Part shown: positions 56,711 through 64,000 of the stretch, piece by piece
Layout of the letters: the number at the start of each line of letters is the position of its first letter
Numbering within the stretch: the first letter of the stretch is position 1
NCBI RefSeq assembly: GCF_003243465.1
Contig: NZ_QFQZ01000003.1
Span: 60,028 to 124,027, forward strand
Direction: 5' to 3'
From: Caulobacter segnis
Lineage (GTDB): Bacteria; Pseudomonadota; Alphaproteobacteria; Caulobacterales; Caulobacteraceae
DNA length: 64,000 bases
Program-made: the position numbers and the translations under genes
Notes under the pieces: model-generated
Told to the model about the DNA's origin: nothing
Databases searched by the model: none
What the model saw: only the letters and a program-made list of their open reading frames with translations

Positions 56711-59700
56711 TGCTGTCCGACCTTTCCGTCCGTCGTCCCGTCTTCGCCGCCGTCGCGGCGATCATCCTCTGCGTCATCGGCCTGGCGGCTTACAGTTCGC
56801 TGCCGATCCGCGAGCTGCCCAGCGTCGATCCGCCCGTGGTCTCGATCTCGACCAGCTATCGCGGCGCGTCGGCCGAGGTCATCGAAGAGCGGATCACCCA
56901 GGTGGTCGAGCGCCAGGTGGCCGGCATCCAGGGCATCGACCGAGTCAACAGCTCGTCGCGCGACGGGCGGTCGAACATCACGATCACCTTCAACCTCGAC
57001 CGCGACCTCGACGCGGCCGCCAACGACGTGCGCGACGCCGTCAGCCGGGTGGCCGCCAACCTGCCGGACCAGGCCGACCCGCCCCAGATCGCCAAGGCCA
57101 ACGCCGACTCCGCGCCGATCATCATCCTCAATCTGACCTCGACCACCCTGGATCCGCTCCAGCTGGCCGACTACGCCGACCGCTATCTGGTCGAGCGGAT
57201 GTCGACGATCGACGGCGTGGCCCAGGCCAATCTGTTCGGGGCCAAGATCTATGCGATGCGGATCTGGCTGGACGCCAACGAGATGGCCGCCCGCGGCGTC
57301 ACGGTGGACGATGTCGAAAGCGCTCTGAACAGCCAGAACCTGGAGCTGCCCGCCGGTTCGCTGGAAAGTACGTCCAAGGACTTCACCATCCGGGTGGCGC
57401 GGACCTACGCCAAGCCCGAGGACTTCGCGCGCCTGCCGCTGAGAGCCGCCAATTCCAGCGGCTACGTGGTCCGCCTCGGTGACGTGGCGCGGATCGAGGA
57501 GGGGGCCGACGAACGCCGCAAGATGTTCCGCGGTAATGGGATCGACCAGGTCGGCATCGGCCTGACCCGCCAGTCGCAGGCCAATGACGTCGCCATCTCC
57601 AAGGCCGTCCGCAAGGAGGTCGAGGCGATCAACCAGACCCTGCCGCCCGGCACCAAGATGGTGGTGGCCGTGGACAACTCGGTGTTCACCGCCGAGGCCA
57701 TCCACGAGGTCTGGATCACCATGGGCCTGTCGATCGGCCTGGTGGTGCTGGTCAACCTGATCTTCCTGGGCAGCTGGCGCTCGGCGCTGATCCCGTCGAT
57801 CGTCGCGCCGATCTGCATCCTGTCGACGTTCATCATCCTGGCGCCGCTGGGCTTCTCGCTGAACCTCCTGACCCTGCTGGCCCTGGTGCTGGCCGTCGGC
57901 CTCGTCGTCGACGACGCCATCGTGGTGGTCGAGAACATCCAGCGCCGCGTCGACGACGGCGAGCCGGCCCTGGTGGCCGCCGAACGCGGCACGCGGCAGG
58001 TGTTCTTCGCCGTCGTGGCGACGACCATCGTGCTGGTGTCGGTGTTCGCGCCGCTGATGTTCCTGCCGGGCTATATCGGCCGCCTGTTCGTCGAGCTCGC
58101 CGTCGCCATCGCCGCGGCCGTAGGCTTCTCGGCCCTGCTGGCGCTGTCGCTGTCGCCGATGATGGCCTCCAAGCTGCTCAAGCCCGCGCACGGCGAGGGC
58201 TGGCTGGCGCGCCGCGTCGATCGGGCGATGGACGCGCTGAAGAACTCCTACCGCGCCTCGCTCGAGGGGATCCTGGGCGGCTGGTCGGCGGCGCTGGCGG
58301 GCGTTCTGGTGGTCGTGCTGGCGGGCTTCGCGGCCCTGCTGTTCGTGGCCCTGCCCAAGGAGCTCGTGCCACCCGAAGACCGTGGCCGCGTCGACGTCTC
58401 GATCTCCGGGCCCGAGGGGGCTGGCTACGACTATACCTCGGCGATCGGCCTGAAGATCGAGAAGATGCTGGCCAAGTACCGCGAGGATGGCGTCGCCGAA
58501 CGCACGATCCTGACCATCCCGCGTTTTGGCGGCAACTCGTTCAACAGCGGCAACGCCGTGGTCGCGCTCAAGCCCTGGGGCGAGCGCAAGAAGACCGCCG
58601 ACCAGGTCGCCGCCGAGCTGAACAAGGACCTTGGCAAGATCACCAGCGTCCGGGCCGTGGCCAGCGTGCGCGGTCCGTTCCAGCGGGGCGGCGGTGGCGG
58701 CGGGGGCGGCGGCACCAACGTCGACCTGATCGCCGTCGGCAACGACTATGTCCAGCTGGCCGAATGGCTGAAGCCCATGCTGGCCGCGGCCCAGGACAAC
58801 CCGGGCATGGCTCGCCCGCGGCTTGACTACGAGCCGACCGCGCCGCGGCTTTCCGTGCAGATCGACTTCGACAAGGCCGCCAGCCTGGGCGTCTCGGCCC
58901 AGTCCATCGGCCGGGCCCTGGAGACGATGTTCGGCTCGCGCAAGGCGACGACCTACATCAAGAACGGCCAGGAATACGACGTCATCCTGCAGACCAATCT
59001 CGACCAGCGCCGCAGCATCGAGGACCTGAACCGGCTGAACGTCCGGGCCAGCTCCGGCGCGCTGGTGCCGCTCTCGACGGTCGTCTCGACGCAGCTGCGG
59101 GGCGATACGCCCGACCGCCCGCGCGTCGACCGCCTTCGTTCGGTGACCCTGACCACCCAGCTGAACCCCGGCTACACGGTCGAGGACGCGGTGAGCTTCT
59201 TCCAGGCCCAGGCCAACGAGCGCCCTGTGCCTGGCGTCAGCATCAAGTGGGGCGGCCAGGCCAAGGACTATCTGGAAGGCTCCGGCGGCATCGCCGTCGC
59301 CTTCGGCCTGGCGCTGCTCCTGGTGTTCCTGGTGCTGGCGGCGCAGTTCGAAAGCTGGATCCACCCGGCCGTGATCATGCTGACCGTGCCCCTGGCGGCG
59401 CTGGGGGGCTTGTTCGGCCTGCTGATCATGGGTTCGACCATCAACACCTACAGCCAGATCGGCCTGATCATCCTGATCGGCATCGCGACCAAGAACGGCA
59501 TTCTGATCGTCGAGTTCGCCAACCAGCTGCGCGACGAGGGGCTGACAGTGCGCGAGGCCGTGATCGAGGCCGCCGCCCTGCGCCTGCGCCCGATCATCAT
59601 GACCTCGATCGCCTCGGCCATGGGCGCCCTGCCGCTGATGCTGTGGGCGGGCGCGGGGGCGGGCAGCCGCCAGACGATCGGGGCGGTGATCTTCACCGGC

Positions 59701-59853
59701 GCGATCTTCGCCACCCTGCTGACCCTGTTCATCGTGCCGATCTTCTACGACCTTCTGGCGCGCTTCACGAAGTCGCCGGAATGGACCGCCCGCCAGATCG
59801 AGGACTACGAGGCCCGCGAGAAGGCCGGCGACGGCGAGGTCAAGCCAGCCTGA
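56710..59853 (+). CDS. RND-family efflux permease (HAE1 type)
   Basis: This 1047-residue trimeric proton-driven pump has twelve membrane helices and two large periplasmic loops. It has RRPVFAAVAAIILCVIGLAA, the loop LPSVDPPVVSISTSYRGASA, the proton-relay pair in VVDDAIVVVENIQRRV, and the equivalent second-half motif IGIATKNGILIVEFANQL. A nine-glycine run occurs at about residues 659-667, in the periplasmic loop of the second half. It overlaps the adaptor gene (TGATG). Substrate range is unknown. Confidence 0.93.
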   Translation: MLSDLSVRRPVFAAVAAIILCVIGLAAYSSLPIRELPSVDPPVVSISTSYRGASAEVIEERITQVVERQVAGIQGIDRVNSSSRDGRSNITITFNLDRDLDAAANDVRDAVSRVAANLPDQADPPQIAKANADSAPIIILNLTSTTLDPLQLADYADRYLVERMSTIDGVAQANLFGAKIYAMRIWLDANEMAARGVTVDDVESALNSQNLELPAGSLESTSKDFTIRVARTYAKPEDFARLPLRAANSSGYVVRLGDVARIEEGADERRKMFRGNGIDQVGIGLTRQSQANDVAISKAVRKEVEAINQTLPPGTKMVVAVDNSVFTAEAIHEVWITMGLSIGLVVLVNLIFLGSWRSALIPSIVAPICILSTFIILAPLGFSLNLLTLLALVLAVGLVVDDAIVVVENIQRRVDDGEPALVAAERGTRQVFFAVVATTIVLVSVFAPLMFLPGYIGRLFVELAVAIAAAVGFSALLALSLSPMMASKLLKPAHGEGWLARRVDRAMDALKNSYRASLEGILGGWSAALAGVLVVVLAGFAALLFVALPKELVPPEDRGRVDVSISGPEGAGYDYTSAIGLKIEKMLAKYREDGVAERTILTIPRFGGNSFNSGNAVVALKPWGERKKTADQVAAELNKDLGKITSVRAVASVRGPFQRGGGGGGGGGTNVDLIAVGNDYVQLAEWLKPMLAAAQDNPGMARPRLDYEPTAPRLSVQIDFDKAASLGVSAQSIGRALETMFGSRKATTYIKNGQEYDVILQTNLDQRRSIEDLNRLNVRASSGALVPLSTVVSTQLRGDTPDRPRVDRLRSVTLTTQLNPGYTVEDAVSFFQAQANERPVPGVSIKWGGQAKDYLEGSGGIAVAFGLALLLVFLVLAAQFESWIHPAVIMLTVPLAALGGLFGLLIMGSTINTYSQIGLIILIGIATKNGILIVEFANQLRDEGLTVREAVIEAAALRLRPIIMTSIASAMGALPLMLWAGAGAGSRQTIGAVIFTGAIFATLLTLFIVPIFYDLLARFTKSPEWTARQIEDYEAREKAGDGEVKPA

Positions 59854-59861
59854 TAGCCGAC

Positions 59862-59886
59862 GCGCTCCGGCAAGAGGCCGGAGCGC
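59862..59886. terminator. Perfect hairpin after the RND operon
   Basis: A ten-base perfect stem, GCGCTCCGGC (59862-59871) with GCCGGAGCGC (59877-59886), has a five-base loop. It has no U-tract on either strand. It lies in the short gap between the RND permease and the convergent SnoaL-like gene, and may be a shared weak terminator or an RNA-end stabiliser. Confidence 0.6.
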
Positions 59887-59895
59887 GGCCGCCTG

Positions 59896-60282
59896 TCAGT
59901 CGCCGCGCGGCCGGCCGCGTTCGATCTCCAGCACCTCCAGGCGCCAGAAGAGGTCGTCGCGCAGGGTGTAGCGGTGCTTGAGCATCAGGTCGGACCACAG
60001 CTTCCCGGCCAGGTTCCAGACCACCTGATTGGCCAGGACCACGATGCGGCCGTCCTCGTCGATCTCGGCCTTGACCGGCGCCATCTCGATCCGCAGGCCC
60101 CGATCGTTATAGGCCCAGTAGTCGCGGACCGCCTCGGGGCTGTTGAGGGTGCCGCCGCGCGTGAGATCCGGCCATTCCAGATGCGGGTGCACCAGGCCGC
60201 GGAACGTCTGGAAGTCACGCTTCTGGTTGGCGTCGTAGAGACGCTCGATCCGGGCCTGGATCTCGGGCGGGGCCGGTCTCAC
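59896..60282 (-). CDS. SnoaL/NTF2-like protein
   Basis: This 128-residue alpha+beta cone-fold protein has the SnoaL pattern IQARIERLYDANQKRDFQTF, LVHPHLEWPDLTRGG, SPEAVRDYWAYNDRGLRIEM and VVLANQVVWNLAGKLWSDL. The GTG at 60282 starts two bases after the cytochrome c stop, so they form an operon. The function is unknown. Confidence 0.8.
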   Translation of the reverse strand: MRPAPPEIQARIERLYDANQKRDFQTFRGLVHPHLEWPDLTRGGTLNSPEAVRDYWAYNDRGLRIEMAPVKAEIDEDGRIVVLANQVVWNLAGKLWSDLMLKHRYTLRDDLFWRLEVLEIERGRPRGD

Positions 60283-60284
60283 GA

Positions 60285-60791
60285 CTATGGCGCCGGCTTG
60301 TAGCCTGTCTCGACCTTGAGGTAGGCGATCAGGTCGACGCGGTCCTTCGGATCCTTGAGCCCCGCGAAGGTCATCTTCGTGCCCGGCAGGAAGCCGCGCG
60401 GGTCGGCCAGCCACTTGTCCAGGTGCTCGGCGTCCCAGGTGAAGCCGGCCGCCTTGACGGCGTCCGAATAGCTGTAGCCCGGCTTGGAGCCCGCCTTGCG
60501 GCCGAACACGCCGTAGAGGTTGGGGCCGGTCATGTCCGGGCCGCCTTCGGTGATCGTGTGGCACGAGCGGCAGAGGGCGAACTTGCTCTGGCCGTTGGCC
60601 AGATCGCCGGTGTTGTAGGGCGCGGGCAGGGAGGCCAGGGCGGCGGCCTTGTCGGCGTCGGTCGGGGCGGCCGTGGCCGGCGCCGAGGCGGGCGCATCGG
60701 CTGGCGCCTCCGACGAGCTGCCGCCATCCTTCGAGCAGGCCGCCGCGGTGACGGCGAGGGCGGCGAAGACGGCCAGTTTCAGCGTGCGCAT
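60285..60791 (-). CDS. Lipoprotein cytochrome c (class I)
   Basis: This is a 168-residue c-type cytochrome. It has a lipoprotein signal (MRTLKLAVFAALAVTAAACS, lipobox cysteine at about 19), an Ala/Pro/Ser-rich linker (20-58), then a cytochrome domain with the heme motif CRSCH, GPNLYGVFGRKAG and the Met ligand in PGTKMTFAGL. It resembles the membrane-bound cytochrome c-552/CycM type, an electron carrier to terminal oxidases. It is the first gene of a pair with the SnoaL-like protein. Confidence 0.88.
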   Translation of the reverse strand: MRTLKLAVFAALAVTAAACSKDGGSSSEAPADAPASAPATAAPTDADKAAALASLPAPYNTGDLANGQSKFALCRSCHTITEGGPDMTGPNLYGVFGRKAGSKPGYSYSDAVKAAGFTWDAEHLDKWLADPRGFLPGTKMTFAGLKDPKDRVDLIAYLKVETGYKPAP

Positions 60792-61059
60792 GAGGGTTCC
60801 CGACTGACGTTTCGCCGCGGGTCGTGCGACGCCGCGACGCATTCCAAAACCTTATAAAATCTGGGCCCGGGGCTTGTCACGTAACAAGGGGCTGTCACGG
60901 CCAAGCCTGCGACAATTGGCGATATCTATGTGATTCTCTAAGCAAAAAGTGAAATCGCAAATCGTGGGTCTGCACATAACCGTTTGACGCTCGTTAACCA
61001 TAAATCTTACCCCTTTGTTCACGGAGCGGGCTGGCTCCGAGCAGGGCTGGAACAAGATC
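60792..61059. other. AT-rich intergenic region with a CcrM (GANTC) site upstream of the GcrA-family gene
   Basis: This region is markedly AT-richer than its surroundings (for example 60905-61012) and has no gene. It probably holds divergent promoters for the cytochrome and GcrA-family genes. One GATTC (GANTC) CcrM methylation site lies at 60932-60936. Confidence 0.5.
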
Positions 61060-61566
61060 ATGGACTGGAGCGAAGAACGCACCGCGACCCTCAAGAAGCT
61101 TTGGCTGGAGGGGCTCAGCGCGAGCCAGGTCGCAAGGCAGCTGGGCGGCGTCAGCCGCAGCGCAGTGATTGGCAAGGTGCACCGCCTGGGCATCACCGTC
61201 CGCGAAACCCCGGTGCGCCAGCGCGCCTCGTCCATCCGCGTTCCGGCCCGCATCGCGACGCGCCAGCGGCCCGCCCGCGAGGCCTCGTCGGCCCAGCGTC
61301 CGGCCGTCACCTTCGAGCGCTTCGAGGAGGATCTCCTGCCGACGTCGGGCATCCTGGGCCTGGGGGCCCATTCGTGCCGCTGGCCGATCGGCCATCCCGA
61401 CAGCGACGACTTCGGCTTCTGCGGCCGCCCCAAGGTCAGCGCGCGAGGCTCCTACTGCGAGCAGCACAGCCAGGGCGCCTTCCGGCGGGTCGGGTCCGGC
61501 GAGGCCCTCGAAGCTTGGGCCCTGAAGGGCGTCAACGACAAGCGCGTCCAGCCCCAGGCGGGCTGA
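61060..61566 (+). CDS. GcrA-family cell-cycle regulator (possible paralogue)
   Basis: This 168-residue protein has the GcrA signature. The N-terminal DNA-binding helix-turn-helix is MDWSEERTATLKKLWLEGLS followed by ASQVARQLGGVSRSAVIGKV. A basic linker (45-100) leads to a C-terminal RNA-polymerase-contacting domain with LGAHSCRWPIGHPDSDDF, FCGRPK and SYCEQHS. GcrA binds sigma70-RNAP and acts at CcrM-methylated GANTC promoters in Caulobacter. The linker and several residues differ from my recollection of C. crescentus GcrA. I therefore cannot say whether it is the orthologue or a second copy. ATG 61060 fits the family N-terminus exactly. Confidence 0.88.
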   Translation: MDWSEERTATLKKLWLEGLSASQVARQLGGVSRSAVIGKVHRLGITVRETPVRQRASSIRVPARIATRQRPAREASSAQRPAVTFERFEEDLLPTSGILGLGAHSCRWPIGHPDSDDFGFCGRPKVSARGSYCEQHSQGAFRRVGSGEALEAWALKGVNDKRVQPQAG

Positions 61567-61620
61567 GCGCTTAACCCTCATCAAGTCCTATCCCTTCCGC
61601 ACGATCGCCGAGACAATCCC

Positions 61621-61836
61621 ATGAACATGGTCCTGATCGAGAACGCCGCCGGCAGCAGCCAAGTCATCACCATCATCGAGGAGTTCGCCGGCCACTCGGT
61701 GTCTCGCGATCTCAACCCCGGTGATCACGCCGAGGTGCTGGTCAGCCAGTTCAAGTCGATCACGGTGCGCGAGACCTATCCCGACGACTGGCTGACGCGG
61801 GGCCGCAATCGCAACCGCAGCGTGAGTGACGCCTAA
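61621..61836 (+). CDS. Small conserved-type protein of unknown function
   Basis: This 71-residue soluble protein (VLIENAAGSSQVITIIEEF, RDLNPGDHAEVLVSQFKSI, VRETYPDDWLTRGRN) has a predicted beta-strand-rich layout with a basic end. I do not recognise a family. It starts 54 bases after the GcrA-family gene and ends just before a strong terminator, so it may share the GcrA transcript. Confidence 0.6.
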   Translation: MNMVLIENAAGSSQVITIIEEFAGHSVSRDLNPGDHAEVLVSQFKSITVRETYPDDWLTRGRNRNRSVSDA

Positions 61837-61887
61837 CACAACCGCCGCATTTGGTGTCGTAACTCTCCCATGAGGCGAAATACCTGA

Positions 61888-61914
61888 CCCCGCGGAGCCT
61901 TTCGCGGGGTTTTT
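61888..61914 (+). terminator. Intrinsic terminator after the 61621 gene
   Basis: A seven-base stem, CCCCGCG (61888-61894) with CGCGGGG (61903-61909), is followed by TTTTT (61910-61914). It is a textbook Rho-independent terminator for the plus-strand transcript. Confidence 0.85.
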
Positions 61915-61998
61915 CGTTCCCGCCATGGCCACGCTGATTGCGTGGTCATTAACCTTGTGACAGACAGGGCGCCGCTTTGTGGGGGGGCGAGCATAGTC

Positions 61999-62526
61999 AT
62001 GCTTGAGGGGGACGAGCGCGCGGGCAAGGTCGAAGACCATGCGCTGCCGCTGCCGAGCTATCTGAGCTACCTGCTTTACCAGACCGAGCAGCACCGTCGC
62101 GCGGCGACGGCCGATCTGCTGGCGCGCCACGGCCTGACCTTCGCCAAGTGGGTGGCGATGATCTCGCTGCGCCGGTTCGGCGACCTGTCGATGACCCGCC
62201 TGGCCAAGCTCGCGGCCACCGACCGCACCACCCTGACGCGGTCGATCGACAACCTGATCACCGACGGCCTGGTGCTGCGCGAGACCTCGGCCGCCGACCG
62301 CCGCATCGTGGTGATCCGCCTGACCGAGCCGGGCCGCGCGCTGCTGGCGAAGATCCGCGCCGAGATCCGGCCGCTGAACCACGACATCTGCGCCCGGCTG
62401 ACGTCCGAGGAGCAGGCCGCCATGACCCGCGCCCTGCAGAAGATGCTGGGCGGACTGATCGCCGAGCCGGACTGGAAGGAGGACGTCATCGCGTTCTCCG
62501 CGCCAGTACCCGTGGAACAGGCCTAG
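61999..62526 (+). CDS. MarR-family transcriptional regulator
   Basis: This is a 175-residue winged-helix regulator. It has SYLSYLLYQTEQHRRAATAD, ARHGLTFAKWVAMISLRRFG, the recognition region MTRLAKLAATDRTTLTRSID, and the wing TSAADRRIVVIRLTEPGRAL. The ATG at 61999 is preceded by a G-rich ribosome site. The frame is open from 61942 but without a good start. Its stop overlaps the convergent arfB stop by four bases. Confidence 0.88.
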   Translation: MLEGDERAGKVEDHALPLPSYLSYLLYQTEQHRRAATADLLARHGLTFAKWVAMISLRRFGDLSMTRLAKLAATDRTTLTRSIDNLITDGLVLRETSAADRRIVVIRLTEPGRALLAKIRAEIRPLNHDICARLTSEEQAAMTRALQKMLGGLIAEPDWKEDVIAFSAPVPVEQA

Positions 62527-62948
62527 TCGTCGAACCGCACCCGGCCGCGCCCCGACTTCACCGTGCCACGCTTGGCCTTGCCCTCCAGGCGTTTGAGCTT
62601 GCTGGAGTAGGTCGGCTTGGTCGCCTTGCGGGGCTTGGGCTTTTCGGTGGCGCGGCGGATCAGGTCGACGAGCCGCGCCTGGGCGTCCTGGCGGTTCATC
62701 TCCTGCGAGCGCGAGCCCTGGGCGAACAGGATCAAGACGCCGTCCTGGGTCAGGCGGCTGCCGGCCAGTTTTTCCAGCCGCGCCTTGACGTCCTCGGGCA
62801 GGGACGGGGAGTTGCGGACATCGAAGCGCAGCTCCAGCGCGGTGGACGTCTTGTTGACGTGCTGGCCGCCCGGTCCTGAGGCGCGCGTCGCTCTCCAGAC
62901 CAGCTCGTCCTCGTCGATTCGCAGCCAGGAGGTGATGTCGATCGTCAT
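62523..62948 (-). CDS. arfB: ArfB peptidyl-tRNA hydrolase, ribosome rescue factor
   Basis: This 141-residue protein has the class I release-factor catalytic core without codon-recognition domains: RASGPGGQHVNKTSTALELR with the GGQ at 27-29. It then has LFAQGSRSQEMNRQDAQARL and a basic tail (KPKPRKATKPTYSSKLKRLE) that probes the empty mRNA channel. It hydrolyses peptidyl-tRNA on stalled ribosomes. In C. crescentus the orthologue (CC1214, as I recall) backs up tmRNA-SmpB. ATGA overlap with the following DUF188 gene. Confidence 0.93.
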   Translation of the reverse strand: MTIDITSWLRIDEDELVWRATRASGPGGQHVNKTSTALELRFDVRNSPSLPEDVKARLEKLAGSRLTQDGVLILFAQGSRSQEMNRQDAQARLVDLIRRATEKPKPRKATKPTYSSKLKRLEGKAKRGTVKSGRGRVRFDD

Positions 62949-63421
62949 GGGCGTCGCGGAGGCGGGGGCGCCGCGCGCTTGGCCTTGACCACCAACTGGT
63001 CAAGCGCCTGCAGGAAGCGCGAGCGGTCGGCGTTGGCGAAGGCGGCGGGGCCCTTGGTGACCTCGCCCATAGAGCGCAGGTGCTCGCCGATCGAGCGCGA
63101 GGCCAGGGCCGAGCCGATCATGTCGTGGCTGAAGACCCGCCCGTTCGGCGCCACCGCCGCGCCGCCGGCCTTTAGCACCCGGTCGGCCAGCGGGATGTCG
63201 TTGGTCACCACCACGTCGCCGGGCCCGCAACGCTCTGCGATCCAGTCGTCGGCCACGTCCGGGCCGGCGTCGACCACGATCTGCTCGATCACCGGCGTCA
63301 GCGGCACGCGGATCCAGCTGTTGGACACCACGAAGGTCTTGAAGCCGTGCCGGGCGGCGACCTTGTAGGCCTCGTCCTTCACGGGGCAGGCGTCGGCGTC
63401 GATGAAGAGCGTGGCGGTCAT
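62945..63421 (-). CDS. DUF188/YaiI-YqxD family protein
   Basis: This 158-residue protein of the DUF188 PIN-like family has the N-terminal ATLFIDADACPVKDEAYKVA, FVVSNSWIRVP, DDWIAERCGPGDVVVTNDIP and a basic C-terminus. A nuclease-like role has been suggested for the family; activity is not known to me. It is the first gene of a two-gene operon with arfB. Confidence 0.9.
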   Translation of the reverse strand: MTATLFIDADACPVKDEAYKVAARHGFKTFVVSNSWIRVPLTPVIEQIVVDAGPDVADDWIAERCGPGDVVVTNDIPLADRVLKAGGAAVAPNGRVFSHDMIGSALASRSIGEHLRSMGEVTKGPAAFANADRSRFLQALDQLVVKAKRAAPPPPRRP

Positions 63422-63443
63422 CGCGCGACCCGAGAAAAGAGAG

Positions 63444-63518
<75 letters not shown>

Positions 63519-64000
63519 ATGGGTCGCTGACCCGAGGTCAGGGCTTATGCCGTTTGCCGGCGCGGACGGCAAGATGGGGGCTGGCGAAGATCGGCCACGC
63601 CGCGGGCCCTCACCTGACCCCGGAGGGGGTGTGATCTCAATCCTCCCCCTCGCGGGGGAGGTGTCCGCGCAGCGGACGGAGGGGGAAGTCTCACAGACCC
63701 CGCCTCTTCCCCCTCCGTCGTCTCTTCGAGCCAACACCTCCCCCGCTAGGGGGAGGATTTTACGAGCGTTCGCGGCGCTGAACGCTCGGCATAGACGGAA
63801 TCGAATCGAACGATTTCAAGCGCTTGTCACTTTTACACGTCGCTGGATCATCCGCGTTCAATCCCCCGCCATACTTAGAGCTGTCCCCGTCGCGGGGGAG
63901 GGCGCTTGGATCCGGCCCAATGCGGCGGCGGGGATAGGCTGAGCGGGGCCGTTTTCGGCTCCCGGCAGGTCCGAAGGTCGTCGCATCCTCAGAAGGGATC
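63519..64000. other. Non-coding end of window with modular repeat
   Basis: I see no convincing gene in this 482-base stretch. Frames are open in places, but they cross the palindromic repeat at 63640-63759. The last 240 bases have no recognised motif. Confidence 0.5.
63640..63759. repeat. Modular palindromic intergenic repeat, copy 2
   Basis: Both outer hairpins (TCCTCCCCCTCGCGGGGGAG and CCTCCCCCGCTAGGGGGAGG) match the copy at 41987. The internal CTTCCCCCTCCGTCGTCTCT module is the reverse complement of the one in copy 1, so the modules have been inverted relative to each other. It follows the tRNA-Thr gene. Confidence 0.75.

Noticed and set aside
56476..59364. A 962-residue open frame on the minus strand opposite the RND permease
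   Set aside because: Antisense shadow of a conserved gene: high-GC codon use leaves long open frames, and the translated sequence is low-complexity (Arg/Gln/His/Asp-rich) with no domain.
61015..61059. Extended TTG start for the GcrA-family protein
   Set aside because: The family N-terminus begins at the ATG 61060; the extra 15 residues are not conserved-looking.
63547..63942. Open frame at the end of the window
   Set aside because: It crosses the palindromic repeat and encodes Arg/Pro-rich low-complexity sequence.

Overview
The window is high-GC DNA with the gene content and order of a Caulobacter (Alphaproteobacteria, Caulobacterales). The evidence is a complete ceramide/anionic-sphingolipid locus in the order known from C. 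crescentus, a GcrA-family protein, smpB and arfB in the same neighbourhood, TonB receptors and many GTG/TTG starts. I see no transposase, integrase, phage gene or CRISPR array. The DNA reads as chromosomal, with small catabolic modules between core genes.

Layout. 1-5165: the 3' end of a TonB-dependent receptor, then a tightly coupled minus-strand operon for pectin/rhamnogalacturonan breakdown (CE12 acetylesterase, alpha/beta esterase, GH28, DUF6250). 5262-25056: a lipid/envelope region. It starts with a glycosyltransferase and an LPG-synthase-like membrane protein. It continues with the sphingolipid locus: two nucleotidyltransferases, ceramide synthase, LptG- and LptF-like permeases, HIT protein, phosphoesterase, cpgA-cpgB-cpgC, spt, acpR, cerR, aasR, a flippase, a TagB-like transferase and an LptC-like protein. 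25222-29981: a sulfatase with its formylglycine-generating enzyme, a haloalkane dehalogenase with a DUF1330 protein, and a TetR regulator; near-identical operators lie in front of the sulfatase and the dehalogenase. 30288-32462: a single-chain EgtB-EgtD ergothioneine enzyme. 32546-45297: small stress proteins, an EF-hand lipoprotein, a two-component system, an MBL hydrolase, an amino-acid permease, HrpB, two methyltransferases and a membrane glycosyltransferase. 45508-48689: TetR plus a BtuFCD-type ABC importer. 48686-56710: lytic transglycosylase, dapA, smpB, DUF2891, class II aldolase, an exported probable beta-barrel, and the first gene of an RND pump whose permease runs to 59853. 59896-63518: cytochrome c, GcrA-family protein, MarR, arfB, DUF188 and tRNA-Thr(UGU). 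The end of the window carries a modular repeat also found at 41987.

How the parts fit. In the sphingolipid locus AasR and AcpR supply activated acyl chains, Spt makes the 3-keto long-chain base, bCerS N-acylates it, CerR reduces it, and CpgB phosphorylates ceramide for CpgA/CpgC head-group building. The LptF-, LptG- and LptC-like proteins among these genes suggest a dedicated export route for the finished anionic lipid. This is the most interesting system in the window. Other points of note are the probable sulfatase/dehalogenase regulon, an exported lipoprotein FGE, the EgtB-EgtD fusion (domain order opposite to fungal Egt1), and a 38-residue membrane protein at 52424-52540.
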